A program made the position numbers and the translations under genes. From Rubripirellula sp. (GTDB lineage: Bacteria; Planctomycetota; Planctomycetia; Pirellulales; Pirellulaceae): 64,000 nucleotides of DNA. Location: positions 52,063 to 116,062 of the forward strand of contig JAAXIK010000486.1 in the NCBI GenBank assembly GCA_012270385.1, in the 5' to 3' direction. The notes under the pieces were generated by a model. It was not told the origin of the DNA. It did no database searches and saw nothing but the letters and a program-made list of their open reading frames with translations. Positions 1 to 8,086 of this stretch are shown here, one piece after another. Each line of letters starts with the position of its first letter. Position 1 is the stretch's first letter.

Positions 1-138
1 CTCGGCGATTTAGCTGCTCAATATGAGTGGCTAACTGCTGCGATTGTCGTTTCGGTGTGTATTCCACTCTTGATCACCTCTTTCGCACGGAGGATGTTGC
101 CTTCGCTCAAAGAAAATCCCGTGCAAGAAGATTCCTAG
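1..138 (+). CDS. C-terminal fragment of a membrane protein (cut by window edge)
   Basis: Frame 1 is open from the first base to a TAG at 136-138 and gives 45 residues. A hydrophobic stretch (LTAAIVVSVCIPLLI) is followed by a basic then acidic tail ending QEDS. That is what the last transmembrane helix and cytoplasmic tail of a transporter look like. The start lies outside the window, so the family cannot be named; a major-facilitator-type carrier would fit but is only a guess. The competing 93-residue ORF in another frame (27-308) has no recognisable features and overlaps this ending. Confidence 0.55.
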   Translation, partial: LGDLAAQYEWLTAAIVVSVCIPLLITSFARRMLPSLKENPVQEDS

Positions 139-263
139 TCACCTTGTTTGCGTTGCAAAATGCCAGATGTATTCGTCACAACCGGTACAAGTGGCTCTTT
201 TACCTAATCGAACAAGTCTTTCTGATGGGAAAAAGCTTGTTGTTAGACGTCTCTTGCCTAATC

Positions 264-302
264 CGCATGCTACGTTTTTTTGACAAGCTTTCTAGGCATG
301 CG
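264..302. promoter_or_regulatory. Inverted repeat around a TTGACA box
   Basis: CGCATGC (264-270) and GCATGCG (296-302) are perfect inverted arms 25 bases apart. The spacer holds a seven-T run and TTGACA (280-285), a possible -35 box about 80 bases before the next gene. No good -10 box sits at the right distance. It could be an operator or a poor terminator of the upstream gene. Function is inference only. Confidence 0.25.
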
Positions 303-363
303 AAGTAACGCGAATCGGTGACGCGTGGCATCGTTTGCCAAAACAACGTAAGGATCATTCTTC

Positions 364-762
364 ATGACCGTTTCCAATCCAATGCAGGCAGCAAATCAGA
401 GCGAAATCGTTACCATAGATCGTCGTCGTGGTGACCGTAGAGGTACCAGCGCGGAAACGAATCCAACTTCAGTTCCACCAAAGAAGCAGCGTCGACGCCA
501 CATTGATCCAACGACTTGTGAGCGGGATTATAACGGGGACGAAATCGAGTTCATGACAGCCATGGATGAATACAAACGTGACTCAGGACGAATGTTTCCA
601 ACTTGCAGTGAGGTTCTCGAAGTCATTCGTTCGCTTGGTTATCTCAAATTGAGTGATGAACAGGTAGAACAACTCGGATTGACCTTTGAGGATTCCATCG
701 AAGAAGAAGAGACGTCAGATGAGATTGAGCAGGAATTGGAAAGTGAATTAGCTGAAATCTAA
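364..762 (+). CDS. Conserved planctomycete hypothetical protein, 132 aa
   Basis: No function is known to me. The N-terminus is basic (DRRRGDRRG, then KKQRRR). A central block follows (DEIEFMTAMDEYKRDSG, then MFPTCSEVLEVIRSLGY at about residues 75-95) that I recall as conserved across planctomycetes and that resembles a small helical DNA- or RNA-associated domain. The last 25 residues are almost all Glu/Asp/Ser. AAGGA lies 9 bases before the ATG, supporting this start. The gene stands alone and ends at a strong intrinsic terminator, so it is probably a single-gene transcript. No signal peptide or membrane segment is visible, so it should be cytoplasmic. Confidence 0.8.
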   Translation: MTVSNPMQAANQSEIVTIDRRRGDRRGTSAETNPTSVPPKKQRRRHIDPTTCERDYNGDEIEFMTAMDEYKRDSGRMFPTCSEVLEVIRSLGYLKLSDEQVEQLGLTFEDSIEEEETSDEIEQELESELAEI

Positions 763-782
763 TCACTGTGAAGGAAATGAGG

Positions 783-820
783 AAAACGAATTGTCATGAA
801 GATGGCAATTCGTTTTTTTT
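783..820 (+). terminator. Strong intrinsic terminator
   Basis: AAAACGAATTG (783-793) pairs with CAATTCGTTTT (806-816). The inner bases TCAT/ATGG extend the helix to a GAAG tetraloop, and the 3' arm runs into eight T residues (813-820). It sits 20 bases after the stop of the 132-aa gene. Confidence 0.9.
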
Positions 821-875
821 GGCCGCATGGTAGTCGATTGAATGTGTTGAATGGGTTCCCGCAAAATCCAATTCT

Positions 876-2384
876 TTAGGTCTCCTGTAAGCCCATTTGA
901 AGTAGCGTGTTTTCGGCTTTGTGAGCCTCTCTTAATCGCGGAGCATAAGCTTTCGCATGCCCCGTGATTTGTTCGCGATCTGATAAGAATTGGCACATGA
1001 GATCAGGGATCTCATCAACCTGCTGATAGACATAACCTACTGGGCCATAGACGCATGCTTTCTTGAATTGGTTCGCCAGCCAACAATGATCAGGAACAAT
1101 CACCGGGACACCCCGAGTAAGCATCTCCAGTAAGACACCACTGCAGCGTGAGCGATAGCGGATTGGATCATATAAGAAGATGCCCAATCCTGCTCTTCCA
1201 ATCCATTGGTGGTACTCGATTGTGCTGAGATGCTTGGTTATCAACTCTACCCTGCCAGTATCACAACTTGAGTGTAGGGAATTCGGAATCAGGGATTTCC
1301 AATGCTTTCCGGGAACCTGCAAGCAAGGACGGTATGTTGTGTCTCCAATTAGATTGCGATTTTCCAATGCTTGAAGGAATCCACGAATCGAATGTTTTCC
1401 TTTCTCGGATCTTGGCATCCCTGCAAGCATTGCATTGCAGGGTTGGTCTTCTAAATCGATGGTTATCTCGCTCGATCGAGTCGGGTATGGAATAGCACTC
1501 GCTATCTCATGGTCCATCACGGAGTTGATTTCTGCTTTCAATTCCTCTGTCGTCGTATGAATGTAAACTTGATGGTGGCCAAGTGCACCCAGTGCCATAT
1601 TCATTTGTTGCCCCATCTTGGCATTGCGTTGCCTGCCGTGGGCTGTATCGGCATGATTCGTTGCAAAGTGAAAAATCGCGTGGATATTGAGCTTTTTCGA
1701 CTTGCGATCCTGTAATGCGGAAGCAGTTGCGAGGATGACGAAATCATTAGCAGTGTTGAGCACGAGATGATCGTGTTCGGTGAGGTCGAGTGAGTCGATC
1801 ACTTTTAGAAACGCCCGTTTCCAATTCATGATCATCTCGGATGGACGTCTTGATCTTTTGCAAAATATATCCTGCCAGCAAGATAGAAAACGTTCTCCAA
1901 CGGAACGATTTTGAATTCGCCCATTTAGATTTCGTGCAAACTGAGAAATCCCATCGATACCTAGGGACCAGTGCAACATCGAGGGCGTATCGAAGAGCGG
2001 GTAAACCTTGCAAAGTGCTTCGGTTTCCGAGTCTGGTAAAAATTGCTTGTGGGTGGCCAAGATAGTCTGGAATCCTCTGGCCTTTGCTGCACTTCCGAGT
2101 AGGTGAGCAAGTTCTAAATAATGCCCCGATGAATCTCGGATATTGTCATCGATCATTACCATTCTCGGCGACATGAAATTCTTTATCGGTTTCGGGTGTC
2201 GTGTGAGTCTGAAGCGTGAGTGAGGGATCGCAACCATCAATGATGCTAGCAATTTCAATCCACAACGGAGTCGAGCTACTGATGTGGCGTGTGCAAATTC
2301 AGTCAGTTTTCGCGAGATTCTTGCTACCAGTCTGATGAGATCAATCAACCGGCGGGAGTCTACCATTATCTGGCTAATTACCAA
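876..2384 (-). CDS. Putative GT-B-like glycosyltransferase
   Basis: The 502-residue frame has a C-terminal half resembling the nucleotide-sugar-binding domain of family-4-type glycosyltransferases. WIGRAGLGIFLYDP is followed by a Ser/Gly loop and an acidic residue in RSRCSGVLLEMLTRGVPVIVP, the usual place of the E-x7-E-type signature. The N-terminal domain begins near residue 75 with RMVMIDDNIRDSSGHY, like the first strand and loop of such enzymes. The first 70 residues are basic, lack family character, and begin at a TTG. A start at ATG 2366, ATG 2174 or ATG 2162 is therefore quite possible. No signal peptide is present. The gene stands alone, convergent with the preceding gene. Acceptor and donor cannot be read from the sequence. 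Confidence 0.6.
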   Translation of the reverse strand: MVISQIMVDSRRLIDLIRLVARISRKLTEFAHATSVARLRCGLKLLASLMVAIPHSRFRLTRHPKPIKNFMSPRMVMIDDNIRDSSGHYLELAHLLGSAAKARGFQTILATHKQFLPDSETEALCKVYPLFDTPSMLHWSLGIDGISQFARNLNGRIQNRSVGERFLSCWQDIFCKRSRRPSEMIMNWKRAFLKVIDSLDLTEHDHLVLNTANDFVILATASALQDRKSKKLNIHAIFHFATNHADTAHGRQRNAKMGQQMNMALGALGHHQVYIHTTTEELKAEINSVMDHEIASAIPYPTRSSEITIDLEDQPCNAMLAGMPRSEKGKHSIRGFLQALENRNLIGDTTYRPCLQVPGKHWKSLIPNSLHSSCDTGRVELITKHLSTIEYHQWIGRAGLGIFLYDPIRYRSRCSGVLLEMLTRGVPVIVPDHCWLANQFKKACVYGPVGYVYQQVDEIPDLMCQFLSDREQITGHAKAYAPRLREAHKAENTLLQMGLQET

Positions 2385-2546
2385 AAGCTACATCTTCGGT
2401 ATGGATGTTTCTCAACACCTTGTTTTTGAGCCGTAGAAATTCCCGTTGTGGCAAATCGTCATTTTTTCGTACGGTCCCACTCAGAGGTATCATCGCCTAG
2501 ATACTTCGAAATGGACGTTTTTGTGACGGAATCACGCGAGGAAGAC

Positions 2547-2774
2547 ATGTGTCTTTTAATCGACAAATCGGGTTATTGGGTCGCTTCTGTTGTACTTTTA
2601 GCTTCAGTCGCAGGGTGTCGGGGATCGATGCCATTCGGTCGTACGGTGCAGATCACCAAAAGTAGTGATGCTGCGGAAATCACGATTGAGTCTCCGGAGC
2701 AACGTCTGGCAACAGCAAAGCCTGGAGAGGCGACCTCACATGACATGGAGAAAACTCAACAGGCAAAGACTTGA
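2547..2774 (+). pseudogene. Lipoprotein N-terminal fragment, ended by in-frame TGA
   Basis: From ATG 2547 (GAGGAA just upstream) the product starts with a signal peptide ending in the lipobox LASVAGC, so the mature protein would be a lipoprotein. It then runs 50 acidic/Ala/Thr-rich residues to TGA at 2772. The same frame continues beyond the stop as LDGTSDEEGQQ, meets TAG at 2808, and is then open for 488 codons. The downstream part has the same acidic composition and lacks an export signal, so the two pieces look like one gene. The ORF track starts at 2448, but the 33 extra residues would bury the signal peptide. Either a real broken gene or a consensus error. Confidence 0.6.
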
Positions 2775-2816
2775 TTGGATGGCACGTCCGACGAAGAAGG
2801 CCAGCAATAGGTCGCT

Positions 2817-4283
2817 GTGGCTTCCGTGTCAGCTGATGTGGAAAGCTTGCTGACAATGCCCGATATCTCGGAAGGTGAAAAAATAGCCTTGGTAGGTGAT
2901 TCTGGGCAAGAAGTCAAAAACGAATCGTCACCGGGGACGGAGGCTGAAGAGGTCGATCGACCGGATATCGTTTCTGCTGCCGCGGAGACCAGCAAAGAGG
3001 AAGTCATCGATGCCGCAGATGAACCTGTGTTAGAGTTCACGGAAGGCATGTCTGCGGAAGAATTACTTGCTGCTTTAAAGGAATATCCTGCAGAAAAACG
3101 CGAGAGAGCACTCGATCAATTTGTGCAATTGGTTGCTGATAAAGCTAGTGAATCGAATCAGCCCAACGCGGTTTCGGGGCAGATTGCCAATGCTCTTCAC
3201 AGTGAATTGACGCTGCCTGATGTCTTGGAAGAGTCTGCTGGTGAATCTCCGGAAAGATTAGCGGACGCGGAGGGCGATCCTGATTCGAATGAACCTGAAG
3301 ATCAGCCGGATCTTGCCTTTACCATTACGGATGAAGCTTCAGATGTTGATATTGAAATGAATTCAACGACCGAAGGCTCGACCGACATTCAGGTTGAATC
3401 CGCACAGAACGAAATTCCTTCAGCTGAAACGGTGGTCGAAGTTACCGTCGAGGAACGTGCAGAGACGAGTGAGGGGAATGAGGTCGCTCAGACGAGCATC
3501 GAGTTACCCGCGGAGGCTGCTCAGCAAGAAGTCACGAATTCGGCACCTACCATTCAGGATGAGCTGACTCAGGAGCAACTTCTATCTGCTTTGATTCTTT
3601 CACTTCAAGAACCAAAGATAGAGGAATCGGAATCCGAGCGACACGCAAGACTGGTCAAGTTTAGCCATTTATTGGTTTTAGCGGGCAATCCAGAATCAGC
3701 GATGATCTCGATGGAGGGGATGACTCCAGAAGAGCAGAGTTTTATGCGTCATCATTTGCAGGGGTTGTGGCACCTTATTGATCCTGAAGGGCATCCAAGC
3801 ACAAGCCAGCGTTTGAGCTCGGTAGCAACTGAATTTCGAGAGGCGGCAAAGCTGGCTGGCGCGGCGACAACTGCATTGGATGTGAAGAGGCTAACTTTCT
3901 GTACAGAAATCGAAGCTTACGGGCAGATTAAACCTTTTGATGAAAACCGATTCAAAAAGGGTCAGCAAGTGATTTTGTACTGTGAGGTGGAGAATTTTAA
4001 AGCAAATCAAAATGAAACAGGTTTTGAAATGCATCTCCAAGGGAGTTATGAGATTTATGATTCCGAGAATCAACGTATTTTCAACCAAGTGCTTCCGGCT
4101 GACCGCCAAGTTTCAGCAAACTATCTGAGAGACTATTTTGTTGCTTATCAGATGTTCCTGCCCAATGATTTAGTTTCCGGTCGCTATTCATTAAAGCTGA
4201 CGATGGAGGATTTGGTGGGCACTAAATACGGCCAAGCTGAAGTCAATTTTGAGATTGAAGGGGGTTCACCCCAATCTGAATAG
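2817..4283 (+). CDS. Acidic conserved planctomycete protein, lacking its lipoprotein signal
   Basis: Starts at GTG with AGG five bases upstream. Residues 1 to about 245 are low-complexity and rich in Glu, Ala, Ser and Thr. They enclose helical segments such as EELLAALKEYPAEKRERALDQ that recur in altered form near 255-290 (EQLLSALILSL). From about residue 350 an ordered beta-rich domain follows (LTFCTEIEAYGQIKPFD, then KKGQQVILYCEVENF, then RYSLKLTMEDLVGTKYG). I recall this C-terminal domain in many planctomycete lipoproteins of unknown role; it looks immunoglobulin-like. It is in the same frame as the lipoprotein signal ending at 2774, separated only by TGA and TAG. Translation by reinitiation would give a cytoplasmic product, which is hard to reconcile with the domain. 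Confidence 0.7.
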   Translation: MASVSADVESLLTMPDISEGEKIALVGDSGQEVKNESSPGTEAEEVDRPDIVSAAAETSKEEVIDAADEPVLEFTEGMSAEELLAALKEYPAEKRERALDQFVQLVADKASESNQPNAVSGQIANALHSELTLPDVLEESAGESPERLADAEGDPDSNEPEDQPDLAFTITDEASDVDIEMNSTTEGSTDIQVESAQNEIPSAETVVEVTVEERAETSEGNEVAQTSIELPAEAAQQEVTNSAPTIQDELTQEQLLSALILSLQEPKIEESESERHARLVKFSHLLVLAGNPESAMISMEGMTPEEQSFMRHHLQGLWHLIDPEGHPSTSQRLSSVATEFREAAKLAGAATTALDVKRLTFCTEIEAYGQIKPFDENRFKKGQQVILYCEVENFKANQNETGFEMHLQGSYEIYDSENQRIFNQVLPADRQVSANYLRDYFVAYQMFLPNDLVSGRYSLKLTMEDLVGTKYGQAEVNFEIEGGSPQSE

Positions 4284-4334
4284 ATCATCTTGCGGAAAGG
4301 AAACCCATCGCTGAACTCATTCAAGTGATGCTTT

Positions 4335-4901
4335 TCAACCTAATTCAATCACATCCATGATCTGATAGGTTGGACCTTGTTTGTCGAGGAAACTGGCAAT
4401 GACTTGTACTTCTTCGACCACCATCGAGCCCAAGTTTGTTTCCTCTTCTAGCTTGACTCGATCCATCACTTCATCACTCGCTCGGCGGGCCTTGGCGCGA
4501 CCGAGTGTCAGGTGGGGTCGGTAATCTCTCGATTCAGGTTTGAATCCCAGTTTTGCAAGTTCCACTTCAAGCTGAGTTACCATGGAGGTGAGTTGATTCG
4601 ATTCATCGATAACTCCTGCATGGATGATTCTGGCGCGATCTACTGAGGGCATCCCGCCTGAACCATGAAAAACCAGCTCAAAGGGGGACATGGTCTCACA
4701 AATGTCTTGGACAACTGTGCAAACCTTCGGTACCTCCGTGTTATAAACGTCACCGAGAAATTTCAATGTGAGGTGCAAGTTATCCGTTGGGACCCATTTA
4801 ATGCCGTCTCCCGCCTCTTTTAAACGGTTTGACATCTTTGTAGCAGCTTGAGCAATTTCACTTGAAAGAGGAATTGCTATAAAGGAGCGGATAGAGTTCA
4901 T
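4335..4901 (-). CDS. thpR: RNA 2',3'-cyclic phosphodiesterase (2H superfamily)
   Basis: A 188-residue 2H phosphoesterase of the LigT/ThpR family, which opens 2',3'-cyclic phosphates to 2'-phosphates. Both catalytic HxTx motifs are present: HLTL at residues 43-46 and HLTL at 130-133. Family landmarks are also visible: SFIAIPLS at the N-terminus, KWVPTDNLHLTLKFLG, and the RDYRPHLTLGRAK block. The length is typical. The ATG at 4901 lies back to back with the ATG of the hydrolase gene at 4905, so the two divergent starts are almost touching and their 5' signals lie inside each other's coding regions. The RNA substrate in the cell is not known for most members. Confidence 0.93.
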   Translation of the reverse strand: MNSIRSFIAIPLSSEIAQAATKMSNRLKEAGDGIKWVPTDNLHLTLKFLGDVYNTEVPKVCTVVQDICETMSPFELVFHGSGGMPSVDRARIIHAGVIDESNQLTSMVTQLEVELAKLGFKPESRDYRPHLTLGRAKARRASDEVMDRVKLEEETNLGSMVVEEVQVIASFLDKQGPTYQIMDVIELG

Positions 4902-4904
4902 TCC

Positions 4905-5921
4905 GTGATCAAAACCAATGGTGCTATGGGATCATTTCAACCAAGCCCGTTTCGCTCGAATTTCTGGATTCGCGGCGGGCACTTACAAACCATCCTATCG
5001 ATTCGGCCCGAGTCTGCGAGCGGTCTTTCTCCGAGATCTCATTTTGTAGAGGTTTCTGATGGAGATCGTATTATTTTGCATGAGGATTCTCCTCCTGGCA
5101 ACGAAGAAGGTGCGCCTTGTGTCATGTTTGTGCATGGGCTGTCAGGCTGCTATTCCTCTCCATACATGCAGCGATTCGCATTACGGTTTTTGAAGCGAGG
5201 TTTTAGGGTTTTTCGGGTTGATATGAGGGGGTGCGGTGCCGGGGCGGAATATGCAGACCACTTGACCCATGCGGGACGCAGCCAAGACCTCATGGACGCT
5301 ATGAATTATATTGCCACGAAGTATAAGCATACCGAGCTCTTCATCGCTGGAATCTCACTCGGTGGTGCTCAATTGCTGCGGGCGGTGGGGAGAGTAGGAG
5401 CTTGTCTGGAGCAGGCACCAACTTGGTTTCCTAGATTAAAGAAAGTAGCTGCTGTCGCGCCGCCGATCGATTTGATTCGTTGCAGTGATCACATGCAGAA
5501 GTTGAAACTTCGTCTCTACAACTATTACTTTATTCGGTCATTACTTCAAAGATTACCAAAGCGTCTCCAAAGTAACGCAGCCTTTCAGAAGGAGATGCAA
5601 CTTCCCAGACCGCGTACTCTGCGTGAGCTCGACGACCGATTCACTGCCCCGCTGAGTGGTTTCAAGGATGCGATGGATTACTATCAGAAAACTTCATCCA
5701 ATCAAGTGACGGCGAAAATTAACGTTCCCACGTTGGTGTTGGCATCACGTGATGATCCCATCGTGCCCTCAGGCTGCTTTACAGAGGATCCTTCCATCTG
5801 GTCCAAGACAACGCATGTCATGCTCACGGAAAAAGGAGGTCATGCTGGTTATATTGGACCCAAGAATATCTGCTGGATGGACGAGATCATTGAGCAATGG
5901 TTGGTGGGAAGTGCTCCTTGA
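4905..5921 (+). CDS. YheT-type alpha/beta hydrolase
   Basis: A 338-residue alpha/beta-hydrolase of the YheT/ABHD1-3 family. The family opening is visible near residues 20-30 (FWIRGGHLQTI). The oxyanion region is VMFVHGLSGCYSSPY at about 73-87, the nucleophile elbow GISLGG has Ser151, a likely acid is in ASRDDPIVP near 284, and the catalytic His is in EKGGHAGYIG near 311. The triad is complete. The substrate is unknown; relatives act on acyl esters. ATG at 4926 (MGSFQPSP) is an alternative start that keeps the whole domain. No signal peptide is visible. Confidence 0.88.
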   Translation: MIKTNGAMGSFQPSPFRSNFWIRGGHLQTILSIRPESASGLSPRSHFVEVSDGDRIILHEDSPPGNEEGAPCVMFVHGLSGCYSSPYMQRFALRFLKRGFRVFRVDMRGCGAGAEYADHLTHAGRSQDLMDAMNYIATKYKHTELFIAGISLGGAQLLRAVGRVGACLEQAPTWFPRLKKVAAVAPPIDLIRCSDHMQKLKLRLYNYYFIRSLLQRLPKRLQSNAAFQKEMQLPRPRTLRELDDRFTAPLSGFKDAMDYYQKTSSNQVTAKINVPTLVLASRDDPIVPSGCFTEDPSIWSKTTHVMLTEKGGHAGYIGPKNICWMDEIIEQWLVGSAP

Positions 5922-5979
5922 GCACATGGCTCCCTTGGCCATTCTTTGATCATCTCCGCTGCCTGATAAGCTGCTGTGC

Positions 5980-6345
5980 TCAAGACTTGGTCGTCCAAAC
6001 TGGATCGGGTTGTATTTCATCGCTAACGGGAGATCCTTGATCTGCCCGTCCACTTCCTTCGAGTCGACTGATGATTTCGATATCCATATCCTCCTTGCAC
6101 GCAATTTGGCAGCTTAATCGTATTCCGGGTTCATTTAGTTCGCGAACTCTGAGCGTCTCTTTTTCCGCTTCCGTTATTTGATTGGGTTCACCAGAGAGGA
6201 ATTTGACACGGCAGCTGGTGCAACGTGACTGGCCACCACATGCGTGCAATTGATCTACATTGGCATCTTCCACGAGTGCTTTGACCAGGCGTTTACCTTC
6301 AGCCACTTCAAATTGTCCGATACCGCTTACATTTAGTTTTGGCAT
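5980..6345 (-). CDS. 2Fe-2S plant-type ferredoxin
   Basis: A 121-residue beta-grasp ferredoxin. Cluster ligands are Cys36, Cys42, Cys45 (ACGGQSRCTSC) and Cys79 (LSCQIAC), the C-x5-C-x2-C-x33-C spacing of adrenodoxin/plant-type proteins. It carries electrons in the cytoplasm; the partner is not evident here. A 40-residue tail after the fold is poorly conserved and charged, and is probably flexible. The gene lies 90 bases downstream of the SGNH hydrolase gene on the same strand, so co-transcription is possible, but nothing links the functions. Confidence 0.9.
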   Translation of the reverse strand: MPKLNVSGIGQFEVAEGKRLVKALVEDANVDQLHACGGQSRCTSCRVKFLSGEPNQITEAEKETLRVRELNEPGIRLSCQIACKEDMDIEIISRLEGSGRADQGSPVSDEIQPDPVWTTKS

Positions 6346-6435
6346 GTCTAGGGTTGACCTTGATGATGTTTGTGAGAGTTCGTGATTCTGGTGATCTATT
6401 TTTATTGTTAAAGATGGTAGCCAAACGCTTCCTGT

Positions 6436-7554
6436 TTACGCACCCAATTCGCGTAGTTTGGGTTCCATGGCATTTGCCTGTCTATAAAATCCTAAGTCGT
6501 TTGGGTGAGAACCATCCGTGGTATCGTCTCGGTCTTCACCGAGAAGCTCATCTCCATCAAGATAGCTAATTTTATCGTGTCCATTTGCAACAAGAGATGC
6601 GAATGCCGCTTTTAATGCACTCCGACTATCGTGGTGGCGTCTCTGGAGCGAAGGAATAAACGGGGAGTGTGCGTAGGTCCGATCTTCCACCAAGAGAATG
6701 GGAGTATCGGGGCGTGCTTCTCGCAATTGTAGAACCAGTTTCTCAGCGCGTTCTGCGACTTCTCGTCCTATCATGTTAGGTAGGCAGTCAATGACGTAGA
6801 TGAGTGGATCAAGTTCACAGAGGAACTGTCCCACCTGCGGTTCCATTCGTCCATTCCCTGAGAAACCAAGGTTAATAATCGGGTGTCCGAGTCGTCGCCC
6901 AAGTATTGCCGGGTGCGGCATACCCGGCCTGGAAGCGCAGGCACCGTGCGTGATTGAGGTTCCATAGAATACAATGGGTTTGCTTTTTCGAGGTGGGATC
7001 GGTTCGAACGTGTTGCCCTCTGGCACTCCAAACTTGAGCGATTTCGTTCCGTTGTAGAGTGGAAGGTAGGCAGTGAATTCACGCTGACCGGCTGATAGGT
7101 TGCTGACTAATTTTGTTTTGGTCCGCGTTGAGTTTGGGCGAGTTACAGCGAGCCATCTTGAATGCCCTTCACGGGTTGAGGCGTAGAGGTCGATTCCGCT
7201 TACACCCGTGGCCGGCATGTGCGGCATAGCAAGATTTGACGAGGTAACTTCGTGGTCGATCCAGATCTCCGAAGCATTCGTCTGGAACCGGGTGAGCATG
7301 CCAGCAGAATGTCGACTTAGATTCCACACCGCGTCCCGCACCACTCCTTTCGCACGTGCGGGTAGGCGGTCGAAGAAATTTTCCATCTGATCGGAATGCC
7401 AGCCTTGACCTTCGATACCCCACTCTTTCACGTCTCTCCATTGGATTCCGTCTTGTGGGGCAGACTCTTGAGCAAACGAAAATTGCGATGCTGAGGCGGC
7501 TGTTGCTGCAGAGATACTGGCCAAGAATTGGCGTCGTGGTATATCGATTTTCAT
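6436..7554 (-). CDS. Tat-exported SGNH/GDSL-family esterase
   Basis: The N-terminus (IPRRQFLASISAATAASA) is a twin-arginine export signal ending in an Ala-rich h-region, so the 372-residue protein should act outside the cytoplasm. SGNH blocks are visible: FYGTSITHGA with the Ser nucleophile near residue 200, NLGFSGNGRM with the Gly/Asn oxyanion positions, and DGSHPNDLGF near 345 with the Asp and His. The preceding region (about 45-180) is beta-rich and matches the extra N-terminal domain of planctomycete and Bacteroidetes SGNH hydrolases that deacylate carbohydrates. The natural ester substrate cannot be read from sequence. A sulfatase gene lies elsewhere in the window but is not adjacent. 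Confidence 0.85.
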   Translation of the reverse strand: MKIDIPRRQFLASISAATAASASQFSFAQESAPQDGIQWRDVKEWGIEGQGWHSDQMENFFDRLPARAKGVVRDAVWNLSRHSAGMLTRFQTNASEIWIDHEVTSSNLAMPHMPATGVSGIDLYASTREGHSRWLAVTRPNSTRTKTKLVSNLSAGQREFTAYLPLYNGTKSLKFGVPEGNTFEPIPPRKSKPIVFYGTSITHGACASRPGMPHPAILGRRLGHPIINLGFSGNGRMEPQVGQFLCELDPLIYVIDCLPNMIGREVAERAEKLVLQLREARPDTPILLVEDRTYAHSPFIPSLQRRHHDSRSALKAAFASLVANGHDKISYLDGDELLGEDRDDTTDGSHPNDLGFYRQANAMEPKLRELGA

Positions 7555-7995
7555 AAATTGCCCTTTCTGCTTCGATTTGCGTCGCGTTACTGGGGTTGGG
7601 TATTTGTGTTCTCAATATCCTAGAGTGGCACGACGGTGAAATCCACATCCGGAGTAGATTGAAGTGGTTACGGTGGGTGTTTCCATTGTTTGTCCGAAGT
7701 TTATTTTTTGGTCTGCCGTTTTCATCGGAGGGGATTTGGGACTGGGGCATCCCGAGACACCGTTATGATCCATTACGGGTAGCGGACAAAATGAAGGAAC
7801 TGTGAGTTTTATCTAGATCATGTTGCCTGACCCTTCGCGATTAAAGAGGGCCGTGGTAAACTAGCGGATTGGCCCGACGGTGAGACGTTGTGAAGTTGAA
7901 TACGGTGTTTTCAGGGTTAGCCAGCTTCGGTTCGACAAGGGCTTCTGCATCAAGTCAAACATCACGTCGTTCGGTGTGGGTTTACTGGAGTAAAG

Positions 7996-8025
7996 ATGCA
8001 GCGTCGCATCAGAAAGATGTGGTGA
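7996..8025 (+). CDS. Possible 9-codon leader peptide before the helicase
   Basis: GGAG is followed after five bases by ATG and a 9-residue frame MQRRIRKMW ending in TGA. The peptide is unusually basic. The SD-ATG spacing is ideal, better than that of the helicase start 60 bases downstream. A hairpin follows at once. Short ORFs like this arise by chance, so this is only a candidate. Confidence 0.25.
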   Translation: MQRRIRKMW

Positions 8026-8030
8026 GTTGA

Positions 8031-8049
8031 GATGCTCGGTGAGAGCATC
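8031..8049 (+). promoter_or_regulatory. Perfect 7-bp hairpin in the helicase leader
   Basis: GATGCTC (8031-8037) and GAGCATC (8043-8049) close a GGTGA loop, six bases after the leader ORF and 37 bases before the helicase ATG. There is no T-run, so it is not an intrinsic terminator. Confidence 0.4.
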
Positions 8050-8086
8050 GGATGAATTTTATTTGAACCACAATGGATCGTAGAGC

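Larger units (their letters stand above)
7555..8086. other. Intergenic region, divergent esterase/helicase
   Basis: The 532 bases between two divergent genes should hold both promoters. ORFs called here (7596-7805 plus, 7169-7750 minus) lack domain character. The last 100 bases hold a 9-codon ORF and a perfect hairpin, described separately. No tRNA or repeat is seen. Confidence 0.5.

Noticed and set aside
27-308. 93-aa ORF at the window start
   Set aside because: Overlaps the ending of the real frame 1 membrane protein and shows no domain or ribosome binding site.
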